A stretch of 64,000 nucleotides of DNA from Septoria linicola (lineage: Eukaryota > Ascomycota > Dothideomycetes > Mycosphaerellales > Mycosphaerellaceae), in assembly GCA_024114885.1 (NCBI GenBank), contig CP099427.1, positions 62,001 through 126,000 of the forward strand, in the 5' to 3' direction. A program made the position numbers and the translations under genes. Numbering within the stretch: position 1 is the stretch's first letter; the number at the start of each line of letters is the position of its first letter. A model generated the notes under the pieces. The model was not told the DNA's origin. It saw only the letters and a list, made by a program, of their open reading frames with translations, and did no database searches. Shown piece after piece: positions 32,673 through 41,781 of this stretch.

Positions 32673-33038
32673 ATGTCCAGCCTGTGCCAGATCTGCGGAG
32701 CTCGCTTCTACGACAAGGATCTCGACAGAAATCCTCTAGCACACTTCTGCATCGGCCTCGACGGACCGGCTATCGTACACGAAGATGCAGAGTCATCAGT
32801 GCCACATACACCCGAACTTGAGAAGCCAAAGGAGATCGCAGCTGTGTCGCGGCAACACTGTAAGTCTTCGTCCTTGTCTCAATTTTCATTTCGTATATGC
32901 TGACTTTTGCTTCCATCAGCAATACAACTTCCAGCACCAGCACACGCCCAGGAAGACCTCATCGAAATCGCAAAGCTTCGAGGCGAGGTCGACCAACTGA
33001 GAGCAAAGCTGCAGGAGGGACATGTTTCGTGTCCCTGA
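32673..33038 (+). CDS. small protein with N-terminal Cys motif and coiled-coil tail
   Basis: Exon 1 (32673-32859) and exon 2 (32920-33038) flank a 60-bp intron (GTAAGT...CATCAG), giving 101 aa. The N-terminus MSSLCQICGARFYDKDLDRN with a following HFC has a CxxC plus His/Cys pattern compatible with a single small zinc site. The middle is Pro/Glu-rich, and the C-terminal 35 residues (DLIEIAKLRGEVDQLRAKLQ) form a heptad-like helix likely to dimerise. I know no named family. A TATA-like TATATAGG about 115 bp upstream and good splice signals support it being real. Confidence 0.6.
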
Positions 33039-33398
33039 AGAAAAGGAGGAGGGGTTTTGAACGAATTTGCATGATACCAAGAACAAAAGGAATACAGGAC
33101 TAGAACAGGCGTCGCCTTGATTAGCATTTACGCGGTGTTTGGACTATAGGTCGTGATCTATCGAGCCTTCTCTTTGCTCACCATTCATTGCTGATCTCAC
33201 TACCCATACCTTGCAATCCGATTCACTACCAGCTCAGCATGACAAGTGGCACCACATCGAGTGTCCAACAACGCTAAGCGCAAGTTCCAGCGGCAGTTCC
33301 TCGCCACCACGCTCCCGACGTCCATGCGCACTAACCTGCCTTCGCCTCGCAAAGCACAGGCGCGACGTGAATCCACTCCATGGGCTTCAGAGCTACCT

Positions 33399-33782
33399 TT
33401 ACCTAAACAGCACATAAAACGTCGCCTTCTTGCCCGCCTCATCAAACTCCTGTTTACACTCCAACACACAGTTCGCTCTCAGCGCACCATTCCGATAGCA
33501 CAACTGCTGATTCGTCAAGCAATAATCAATCAGGCCATCCACGTACTCTCCAGTAGACGAAAGCACGGTGGGCTCCGTCGCGTAGCGAATATACCCCCGC
33601 AAGCAGTTGAGGACTGCGCCGTGGAACTTGGGGCCATTGGATGTTGTGTCTGCGTCTAAGCGTGTTGCGGAGAAGCTCACGGTAATGGATTCGGATGGGC
33701 TGCAGTTGATGTCTGCGGACACAAGCAGGGGTGAATGGATGATGGTGATTGAAGCCAGGGAGGTGAGGGTTAAGAGCTTCAT
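33399..33782 (-). CDS. small secreted six-cysteine protein, effector-like
   Basis: A single exon of 127 aa. The N-terminus MKLLTLTSLASITIIHSPLLVSA is a clear signal peptide with predicted cleavage before DINC. The mature protein of about 104 residues has six Cys (DINC, VLNC, DYC, QLC, ANC, LEC), an even number compatible with three disulfides, and no membrane segment or GPI tail. Small size, signal peptide and cysteine content are the usual criteria for candidate fungal effectors or antimicrobial proteins. No homologous family is recognised and the role is unknown. It ends at KATFYVLFR without an obvious propeptide. Confidence 0.7.
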   Translation of the reverse strand: MKLLTLTSLASITIIHSPLLVSADINCSPSESITVSFSATRLDADTTSNGPKFHGAVLNCLRGYIRYATEPTVLSSTGEYVDGLIDYCLTNQQLCYRNGALRANCVLECKQEFDEAGKKATFYVLFR

Positions 33783-34769
33783 GTTGTCTGTGAGATGCCG
33801 ATCTTGGGTGAGGATCCGAAGGTGTGTCGTGCCGGTATTATCTCGTGGTGTGGATTGATTTTGCGTCCTGACTTCAAGTATAGCGGACCCTGAGCTTGAG
33901 TCTTGTAATCTGGAAAACGTCTAAAGCACAAGTGAGGGAGCTAGATCTATGTTTCAGGTTGCCACTTTATCCGGGGTCGAACACCAACTACCTAGTAGAA
34001 GCCGAAATTAGCCCCTCCACCTTGCTTACGGTGTAGCTAGGAGCCTAGAGTCCCTGTCTAGTCTGATGCTATTTTACCTACTACACGATAGCGCTATAAA
34101 TATTCAGGATGAGGACGGCCAAGACATGCTCTCGGGCGGTGTGTACAACCCATGCCAGCGACTCTACGGATGTTGCCTCCTTCCGAAGGGATATCTGGGC
34201 AGCGAAATGCGTGTACGCAATGGACTCAGCGCTGACGCGTACGTCGGATTTCCGCAGTGTGTACAAGGCATCGTGGCGACCTTCGGGATGCTCCGCTCTA
34301 TAGCTGTTGCTGTGTTCCAGGAGAGTGATTGTGTTTCCGGATACCTGAAAGTAGCACGGAGCCTAGTTAGTGCCGAAGTGAGGTTCGGTGGCCTAGGTCA
34401 ACGCAGAAGCACTAGAATTCAATGTAGGTGCACGTCATTCACTGTAGGTGTAGTCGTATGATCAGAAAGCTGGTACACAGGACTCTCACCTGAGTCACCA
34501 ATGATCAACTTCACACGAGGGTGAGTCAAACTCCACGAAGTTACCACCAAAAATGTTGGGGCTGTAACAGGTGCTTACCAGTTTCCAGAAGAGCTTCGCT
34601 GCCAGTCAGCTATAACATCAACACTTCAGTTGGGTCCTCTGCCGTTCTGTTCCCCTCTTCCACATCATCCTTCGACTCTTGTTCCATCTTCGTGCATTTC
34701 GTTCACATCAAATCCAAAACGGCGAATCGGAGAAGCCACCACATTCCAAAAGATCGAAAGCGAAGAAAA
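33783..34769. other. gene-poor stretch with possible repeat relics
   Basis: The sequence at about 33,950-34,460 has many TAG and CTA words (for example CTACCTAGTAGAAGCC and GTGTAGCTAGGAGCCTAGAG) and a short direct repeat of the type CA(A/C)TGTAGGTG at about 34,420-34,450. It resembles a mildly mutated repeat fragment, though far less than the block at 41-46 kb. Frames of 60-131 codons here are not convincing genes. Confidence 0.3.
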
Positions 34770-35582
34770 ATGCGAGTTTTCGATCATGACCACATCATAG
34801 AGGCAAGCGTACGTCCACCACCAGAGAACACAACAACGCAGCTCCACCCCGCTAACATTCCACCAGCCGGCAGGGAACACTCCCTGTTCTGGATCCTACC
34901 CCGTGAACTGCGAGATAACATCTACCAGGAAGCATATCCAGACACCCATGTATCAAGCTGGAGCATCGTGTTCAAGGTAGGCAGCGGCTTCGAATCTGCC
35001 CTCACAGATCGTAAAGTCCGCGACGACATGGTTGTCTCCAAACTCTTCCGCGAAGAAGCCATGAAGTGTTATTGCCGATATAAGCACTTCGAGTTCCGGT
35101 CGAGTGATCTTTGTCGGCACCTCCTAGGCTGTAGCCAGCATGCCACTTGCTACGAACTGTCGGCAGGGACGGTCCGCGAGAGGTGGTCGTTCGGGCACAT
35201 GCAGAACGTCTCGATTCCATTCAGTGCAGATATCGATGTCCAACTTCCGGTCCTGATCAGGTTTTGTCCTCGTATCAAGCGTCTGACGCTCAGCAGCACA
35301 GGCCGCCATCTGCTTGATTGCAACGCATCGCCGTGGCTAAGAGGAGAGGAACCAGATCGGTTCTTCGAGCTGCTTTGTGCGCTTGACGATCTCATAGAGC
35401 TGCGAGTCTACCCGTTCCCCACGGTTCCGGAGTTCGGAAGGTGTCTCTGTCGACTTGCGACAGGATCGATCATGATTGACTACGCGCGAAGCAGATGTCC
35501 GTGTCTGTTGTGTCGGCCGTGTGAGTGCCACGACTATACCTGGACTCTAATCGCGGATGTGCTGACATTCCTGCGCAAATAA
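34770..35582 (+). CDS. 2EXR/F-box-like fungal protein of unknown function
   Basis: The frame is open from 34521, but the ATG at 34770 (MRVFDHDHIIEASVRP) is preferred because the upstream residues look like leader. The 270-aa product contains LFWILPRELRDNIYQEAYP, the N-terminal signature of the fungal 2EXR-type domain common in large lineage-expanded families, followed by VSKLFREEAMKCYCRYKHFEF. The C-terminal part is Cys-rich (GRCLCRLATGS; RSRCPCLLCRPCECHDY), possibly metal-binding. Its molecular role is unknown. It converges on CSC1, with about 430 bp between stops. Confidence 0.6.
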   Translation: MRVFDHDHIIEASVRPPPENTTTQLHPANIPPAGREHSLFWILPRELRDNIYQEAYPDTHVSSWSIVFKVGSGFESALTDRKVRDDMVVSKLFREEAMKCYCRYKHFEFRSSDLCRHLLGCSQHATCYELSAGTVRERWSFGHMQNVSIPFSADIDVQLPVLIRFCPRIKRLTLSSTGRHLLDCNASPWLRGEEPDRFFELLCALDDLIELRVYPFPTVPEFGRCLCRLATGSIMIDYARSRCPCLLCRPCECHDYTWTLIADVLTFLRK

Positions 35583-36013
35583 AGTAAAGGCAAGGGGGAG
35601 AGTGCGCGATTATGCTAGCCAGAAGCTGTTCTGAGTAGGAGCCCATGGCTGCGCGTTACACCTTCGCCTCAACATCCACTTTTTCGAACACAGGAGGGGC
35701 CGGAAGCTGTAGACATGGAGTCCTCGCGTTTAGAAGAAAGGCAGGTACCACAGGTAAGTCCGAGTCTCTCAGCAACCCAGTCATCCAGTTGGCATGGACT
35801 GGGGGAGATCGATGACACATCCCGGGTACCGCTCTCGACTGTGGCAGCCACGAACTGTCGACGGCGTTGGGAAAGGTCTGAGATATACTGATCTTATTAC
35901 ACATTTTCTACAGCAGTCTATGTTCCGCTCAACAGCAATCAATAACAGCAAAATGCAGATAGGGTATCATGCGCGCGCGCTATGTCCAAAGAATCATCCG
36001 TCAGTCCTCAATC

Positions 36014-38671
36014 TTATACCATATTGTCATCATTCTGATCGTCTCCTTCTTCGTCCTCGCTTCCCGTGTCAATCAGTCGCGCCTGCGTTGTAGTCGGCTT
36101 GGTGCCCTCGATCCATACTCCGTCGAGAGGAGCCACGAGACTAGGGTTGATGAAGGGAAGATTACGCTCTTTCCTCGCGCCCTCTTCTTCTGTTCGCACA
36201 GCGAGTGTGGTAGCGCCTTCAACAGCCGTGTTACCATCCCGACCTGCCCAGATGTTCGTCTCGGGCGCAAGATTCGTACTATTGAGGCTAGCAGCGTACT
36301 CGGGTGTGCCGTTCTGGTTGTCTGTGTAGTGGTCGTAGTGCTCGTTCCTCTTGACGGCTGACAGAGCGATGAACTTCATCAGTGGCTTGTAGGTCCTACC
36401 GTAGACGACCATGATCCACACTGTTGCTACAAGAAGTGGAACCATCATGACGCTTCTTGCGAGAGCACCTTTGAGAATGAGTTGACCAGCTGTGGTAAGC
36501 TGAAAGAGAATCATGCCGATGAAGATGCGTTCGCAGATCATAGTCCATGCTCGTCCTGATGTTTGCTGGCGGTGATCCATGGCGTAGAGCAATTGGTACT
36601 TGTAGCAGTAGTGTCCAAGAGCAAAGTATAAGAAGCCAGCAAGAAGCACTTGCCACGAAGATCGAAGCACCGAATACACCATGCAGATGATGAAGATGAG
36701 CATAGCATTCGGCAGGTAGAATCCGTAGCTGAAAACTGGCGGCTGAACTAGTTCTGCGTAGTCTCGCGGTGTCTTCGCGCCCATCAGCATGATAGGGTAC
36801 AGTGAAACGCTGCCAACCTCAAGCATGCGGAACGGGAACAGGCCGACACCTTGCAGGATGATGAAGTTGACGTAGAAGTTCAGCAGGCGTCCCAACGAGT
36901 ACGCCATAGTCCACGCCACCTTCTGGATGTCCCGGATTGCATCTCCGAACTTGGCAAAGACTTCATAGAACTTGGACGCAGTCCCGAGGACTGTGAACAC
37001 AATGAAGAAGTTGAAGAAGGTGAAGAAGAAGTTCTTCGAGATAGCCGAGAGCTCGATGTCGCCTTTGGAGATCTGTCCTTGGAACCACGAGAGATAGTAG
37101 TAGAGGTAAGGTACCAGAACCATGAGCAAAGATGCAATCAGTGTGGGTAATTGAGTGTTGACAAGTGATCGGATATTCTTGTGGTCCTTGAGCACGTCTG
37201 CCAGTCCAGGTACCACCTTCCCGATGGCCTCCACGTTGAGCAGACCGGCGATGGGAATAAAGAGGACAGACCAGAAGATCGTCAAAAAGACGATGATTGC
37301 TGTGATCGTCCAGTTGCGCAATACACGTCCTCGTCGAGAAATATAAGTGTTCTGCCATATGACATCCACGGGCTCCGGGCTTTGATTGGCAATAAGCTGC
37401 AGTGGAGAAGGATCGAGCACTGCCTGTATCGCCATTTGACAAGATGCTACTGAGTCGAGCGTGACAAATGCCAGCGGCGTCGTTGGAAAGTTCATATTCC
37501 GCAATTCTCGTATATGTTCGTCGGCTTCGCGTAATTTCTCTGTGTAGTAGTCGATGGCGTCTACTTTCTTTCTACGCAGGCCAAAGCGTCCGTATCGAAC
37601 TATAGCCTTGGGTCGTGGTTTGGCAGATGGCCGTGTGGGTCTTCCATCACCGCCAATCAGATTACCTCTCTCATCCGCGTCCTCAGGTGCATCGCTGTCG
37701 ATCAGCGGTTCTGGAGGCGACGGTTGTGATATGGGTAGTGTTTCCAGATTTCGCTCTATCCGTCGATAACCCAGGTGTATCGTCCATGCCTCCTCCAGTC
37801 TCCTCAGCAAATCCACTCTTGTAGCCATCGCCTTGTCCAGAGTCTTCCAGTTCCTGCACAGCACGACTCTTTCGACATGTCCAATCTCAAGACTTTCGAT
37901 AAATTCCTTGATCTTCTCTTCATCTTGCAGCTCTTTCGGTATGCCCGAAAGTCGTATCGTCCTGTCGGTGACTGTAGTCTGTGTCCCCAAGAACTCCTGC
38001 CGTACCTCAATAACGTGTCTCGTGGTTGAAATTACCAGGTAAATCAGGATCGCAGAGAAAAGGTAGGCGAACACAACGTACATCCACAGATAGTCCGACT
38101 CCAAATTGTCTGGAAAGAACGGCACTGTCCAGTTTCCGCCACCAGTGCCATTTCCCTCGAACAAGTTGACCGATCTCTTGAGTCCCGTTCCAAGCAGATA
38201 GTCTGGCATCTTGGGGTGCGTCTCATTCCCTCGTGGATCATCATCGTCATCGTCATCCGGATAGGCGTCGTGCACTGGCTTGATCACAACCAGTGAGAAA
38301 AGCAGCGTCACGAACAAGAATTTCATAGCCATCTTGAAGAAGGTCAGGAACACCCAAGCATCCAAGCCAGCACTGGCCAGCAGCTGTTGATCTGTAATTC
38401 TCCACAGTGGCATAATCCATCCAAACATGGTATCTGGCAGCTCTGGTAGCGAGACGGCTGCATTCTTTTGTCGTTTCCGCGCAGCATACAAGTCTTTCCA
38501 TCGCGTTCGCAGGACGCAAAAGGCAATGAAAGTCGATATGCCGAGCAGCAGTGAGAGGACGATCTGAATGGTCGTGTCGCGCGGGTTTGTGGCGCCCATC
38601 AACGCTTCCCATTCTCCGCGTTTACTGTCATCGGGATCCTTCCCTTTGTTGATTAGGTAGAAGTCGTCCAT
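36014..38671 (-). CDS. CSC1: CSC1/OSCA-type calcium-permeable channel (DUF221)
   Basis: A single exon of 885 aa from the ATG at 38671 (MDDFYLINKGKDPDD). The frame continues upstream without family resemblance. The order is the N-terminal three-helix late-exocytosis-associated region (IQIVLSLLLGISTFIAFCVL; DAWVFLTFFKMAMKFLFVTL; VFAYLFSAILIYLVIS), then the cytosolic PHM7 region (TVTDRTIRLSGIPKELQDEE; GRFGLRRKKVDAIDYYTEKL; AFVTLDSVASCQMAIQAV; PEPVDVIWQNTYISRRGR), then the seven-helix RSN1 core with LNFYVNFIILQGVGLFPFRM, ending in an acidic cytosolic tail. These proteins are mechano- or osmo-gated cation channels (OSCA/TMEM63 relatives). Length and domain order are complete. Confidence 0.93.
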   Translation of the reverse strand: MDDFYLINKGKDPDDSKRGEWEALMGATNPRDTTIQIVLSLLLGISTFIAFCVLRTRWKDLYAARKRQKNAAVSLPELPDTMFGWIMPLWRITDQQLLASAGLDAWVFLTFFKMAMKFLFVTLLFSLVVIKPVHDAYPDDDDDDDPRGNETHPKMPDYLLGTGLKRSVNLFEGNGTGGGNWTVPFFPDNLESDYLWMYVVFAYLFSAILIYLVISTTRHVIEVRQEFLGTQTTVTDRTIRLSGIPKELQDEEKIKEFIESLEIGHVERVVLCRNWKTLDKAMATRVDLLRRLEEAWTIHLGYRRIERNLETLPISQPSPPEPLIDSDAPEDADERGNLIGGDGRPTRPSAKPRPKAIVRYGRFGLRRKKVDAIDYYTEKLREADEHIRELRNMNFPTTPLAFVTLDSVASCQMAIQAVLDPSPLQLIANQSPEPVDVIWQNTYISRRGRVLRNWTITAIIVFLTIFWSVLFIPIAGLLNVEAIGKVVPGLADVLKDHKNIRSLVNTQLPTLIASLLMVLVPYLYYYLSWFQGQISKGDIELSAISKNFFFTFFNFFIVFTVLGTASKFYEVFAKFGDAIRDIQKVAWTMAYSLGRLLNFYVNFIILQGVGLFPFRMLEVGSVSLYPIMLMGAKTPRDYAELVQPPVFSYGFYLPNAMLIFIICMVYSVLRSSWQVLLAGFLYFALGHYCYKYQLLYAMDHRQQTSGRAWTMICERIFIGMILFQLTTAGQLILKGALARSVMMVPLLVATVWIMVVYGRTYKPLMKFIALSAVKRNEHYDHYTDNQNGTPEYAASLNSTNLAPETNIWAGRDGNTAVEGATTLAVRTEEEGARKERNLPFINPSLVAPLDGVWIEGTKPTTTQARLIDTGSEDEEGDDQNDDNMV

Positions 38672-39111
38672 CGTGGTGCATCTCCAGGTGACGGTCGGAT
38701 AGGTGGTCAAGGCTGGAGTGCTTTGTCTGTGAGAACAATCAATAGGCGGTCGAGAAACAGGTCTCAAGTCCGTGGTTTTCGCGCCACGATGATGTCGTGT
38801 CGCGGATCAACTTTGCTCCTTCCCAAGTTCTGCAGGGGGTGTCCTTCTCTCCTTCTTCTCCCGCTCTCTCTGCAGAGCTGCCAACTAGGCCTACCCCTCA
38901 TGTGCCTTCGGATGCGTTACACTCGAAGCATGAGAATTCATACTACGACATGCAGAATGACTTTGATACGTGCGCACTAACAAGAGTGCTCAACTGATCA
39001 AGCTAATGATCAAGCGAATGATCATGCAGTACGCTATATGCTATGCTATGCCTTCCCGCCCAGTGATCGTCTCATCGTTACACATGCATCGCGGCTGTGC
39101 CACATATTCTC

Positions 39112-40695
39112 TCACTTCTTCTTCCCGAAGCCTAAGAATTTCTTCATCTTATCCTCAATATTGCCCTTGTTTCCACTGCCTGGGTCCTTCTTCTCGGGCT
39201 GCTTCATTGCAGCCTTGTGATCCTGCTGGCCTTGCTTCTGCACCTCTGCAAGCTCGACCTTCAGTTCTTGAGCTTTGCTTCGGTACTCCTCCTTGAGGCT
39301 CGGCCCCTGTCGCGCCTTTTGCGAAGCCTCAGTACCCCAGACTAATGTGACCAGAACTTTGCCTCTAAATCCAAAGTCCTTGACCAGCTTCTTGTCGCTG
39401 TTGTTCGGTATTGTGGTCATCTGCTTCTTCGCACCATAATATCGCAGCTCGAATGGCTCTGGCGCTTGTGCTAGAGTGTCTTGGACTTTGACGTAGAGAT
39501 CTGATGCGGTCTCGGTATGCCGGACAGGGGTCTCAATGATACTTTGATCAGGATACTTCACCCGCACAATGACAGTCTGTATTCTTGAGAGTTCTGCCTG
39601 CTTGGCAGCTTCCTGTTCTTCCAGCTCCTTGTCCGATAGCAGGCGCTTGTTCTGACCGTGTCTTTGCAGCGAGGACTGGAGAGCTTTCGCCTGCTCTATG
39701 CTTGGCTCAAAGCTCGAAGGATCGTCAGGTTGTAGGGCGGCAGCTGGGGTGGTTGAGCTGGACGGAAGGTACACCGCGATCCCGTTGACTATGTTTGTGG
39801 GACTAGCGATTGGCTCATCGGTTTCGATCTTGGCTGCTTTTGCAGGAGGCTCTTCTGACATTGGTTGTTCTGTGACGGACGAGGACGCGATGACATCGTT
39901 CTCGACTGGCTGTGCGATAGGTGCGTCCTCCATCGGCAAATCTGAAGGTTCGGCAGGATCTTGTCCAGCATCACCTCCGAGAGGTACATCTGCTACTTCA
40001 GTTGTGGCATCAGGTATACTTGTGTTTCCGTTGAGCGGACCAGCATGGGCGCCGTCCGCACGTTTCGTCGCGCTTGGAGCACTTTCGGCATCGTTGAAGT
40101 ACTGTCCAATCTCGTTCATGGCCTCCTCCAATGGCTTCCCACTGCTCTTGTACGTCAGCCGTATCAGTGTACTGCCGCTGACGCCGATTTGTCCCAACGT
40201 CTTCTGCAGGTCGGCAAATGTCTCGAGCGACCGTCCCATCACATTCAGACATGGTTGCTCATACTCTAGTCTCCCTGAGCCCGACCCCACGTTCAATGGC
40301 GTCGCCCGTTGTGTGATATTGATCTTCTGTGCCCCTCCCGCAACAGCGTCCTCGAACTTCCTTAACACCAGCCATAAACTCGTTGTGCTGGGGAATTTGT
40401 CCTGTAACCGCTTGCCACCTTCACTCTCGGGCAACTGCAGAGCGACATTCACTACGCTTGCGGAGCGACTTCCTTGCACAAGCTGCAGCTTCGCGCCCGA
40501 GGCCAGTCCTGACAAGCGGAACGGTTGTGACAGATCGAGCGTCTTCTTTCCATCCTGCGACTTGAGCACCCAAGACTCAGGATTCAGCTTCTTCTTCCTG
40601 CATGCCTCCTCCAGGACTTCTCTGAGATATGTCCCAGGCGTGACCTTGACCTGTGTCCTCTGCAAGGTCGTGTCGACTACAAAGACACTCGCCAT
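39112..40695 (-). CDS. UBX4: UBX-domain protein of the TUG/Ubx4 family
   Basis: A single exon of 527 aa. It begins with a TUG-type ubiquitin-like domain (MASVFVVDTTLQRTQVKVTP ... NPESWVLKSQDGKKTLDLSQ), continues with the second conserved region SLWLVLRKFEDA and CLNVMGRSLETFADLQKTL, then an acidic disordered linker, and then a UBX domain near residues 370-460 (TVIVRVKYPDQSIIETPVRH; FELRYYGAKKQM; LVKDFGFRGKVLVTLVWG). The C-terminus is a helical Lys/Gln-rich tail. Family members bind Cdc48/p97 and disassemble or redirect the hexamer. The gene starts only 22 bp downstream of the stop of the frame at 40718, unusually tight for a fungus. Confidence 0.88.
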   Translation of the reverse strand: MASVFVVDTTLQRTQVKVTPGTYLREVLEEACRKKKLNPESWVLKSQDGKKTLDLSQPFRLSGLASGAKLQLVQGSRSASVVNVALQLPESEGGKRLQDKFPSTTSLWLVLRKFEDAVAGGAQKINITQRATPLNVGSGSGRLEYEQPCLNVMGRSLETFADLQKTLGQIGVSGSTLIRLTYKSSGKPLEEAMNEIGQYFNDAESAPSATKRADGAHAGPLNGNTSIPDATTEVADVPLGGDAGQDPAEPSDLPMEDAPIAQPVENDVIASSSVTEQPMSEEPPAKAAKIETDEPIASPTNIVNGIAVYLPSSSTTPAAALQPDDPSSFEPSIEQAKALQSSLQRHGQNKRLLSDKELEEQEAAKQAELSRIQTVIVRVKYPDQSIIETPVRHTETASDLYVKVQDTLAQAPEPFELRYYGAKKQMTTIPNNSDKKLVKDFGFRGKVLVTLVWGTEASQKARQGPSLKEEYRSKAQELKVELAEVQKQGQQDHKAAMKQPEKKDPGSGNKGNIEDKMKKFLGFGKKK

Positions 40696-40717
40696 GCTGT
40701 CTCTTTCTGCGGTGTAC

Positions 40718-41206
40718 TTAATCGTCTGCTTCTACTCGCGCTTGAAAATTATCAACAAGCTCAAGCAACCGTTCACGATCGATCTCGTCGGCTGCTGACA
40801 GATAAGCGAGAGCAACTGCTCTCTCCTGGTCGCCTCGCCACACTCGCAGCGCCAGAAGATATGGTCGCGGACCCAGTAAGGCAGTAACGGCACTGCGTCT
40901 GAGTGTCAAAAGTAACAGCCTCGCAGTCTTGACGTTCAGGCGAAACTCTCGGAAAAGCCTCAGAAGTAGACTCTTGATGTAAATGAATAACTTGAACGCC
41001 CACTAAGCAGGAGCCGCGTTTGCTTGACGATTGTTCCTGTCTTCCTCCAACACCTGTCGCCGGATCTCAGAGGCGGTAGTGTAGAGATATGAGCAGAACT
41101 TCCGGCCGTTGGACCAAATGACGGGAGCGATGAAGAGATAGCTCAAGGCGACGACCACAAGACGTTCGGATTTGGAGAGTTGCAGACCAGCGAGTCGGTT
41201 GTTCAT
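40718..41206 (-). CDS. small membrane protein locus with an internal in-frame TAG
   Basis: One frame runs from an ATG at 41206 to a TAA at 40718, interrupted by a single TAG at 41003-41005. Before it lie 67 codons with one hydrophobic helix (LVVVALSYLFIAPVIWS); after it lie 94 codons of coherent composition (WAFKLFIYIKSLLLRLFREF; ALAYLSAADEIDRERLLELV). A 51-bp in-frame intron at 41003-41053 (weak donor GTGTTG, acceptor CTGCTTAG) would remove the stop and give 145 aa. Alternatively the TAG is a CpA-to-TpA change of a CAG codon. No family is recognised. The ATG is about 140 bp from the left end of the transposable element and the 3' end almost touches UBX4. Confidence 0.5.
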
Positions 41207-41760
41207 AGTAGAAATGGCATGTCCAGTTCTCGAGTAGCAGAAGTTGAAATGTGTCAGCAGAACGATTCGACGTGTTTCTGCGAATGATGTGAGTGATGAG
41301 TGGGCGAACGTGGACGCGTGCAGCTGGCGCCTTCATTATCATTTGGGACCGAGCTCCATACGTCCCACCGAGACATAACGACTTCTCATTGTTAAACCTT
41401 ACTATTGTCCTTACAGTGATTCCGCATGCGTCCATGTCATTCCTATTGTCGCGCTAATAACAATAGGACTCACTTAATACTAATATCTAGCTTACCGCTA
41501 CTATTACTATAACTAACGTATACTAGTACTACTATAATTATAGGCGACAACGAGGCCTTATATAGTACTCGTAATGTTAATCGCCTTAAGTAAGTTATTA
41601 CGCGTATTCTACGACGCTTTTAGCTTAGCTAATACTTAATAGTATACTTAATACTACTAGTATAGGCTCTACGTAGGCTATAACTATATAAGTAAGTTAC
41701 GTACTAATTAAGAAGATAGATATTAATAAAAATAAGAACGCTAGGTAGGCAATTTTCGTA

Positions 41761-41781
41761 CTCTCTATATACTCGCTACTA
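41761..41781 (+). repeat. left copy of internal 21-bp inverted repeat
   Basis: CTCTCTATATACTCGCTACTA here is the exact reverse complement of 45715-45735. The copy lies about 290 bp inside the start of the RIPped zone, whereas the right copy sits exactly at its right edge. It may mark the end of a nested element or be part of long, imperfect terminal repeats. Confidence 0.7.

Noticed and set aside
39698..40798. 366-codon plus frame opposite UBX4
   Set aside because: It is a long shadow of the UBX4 coding strand; the minus frame has both ubiquitin-like domains.
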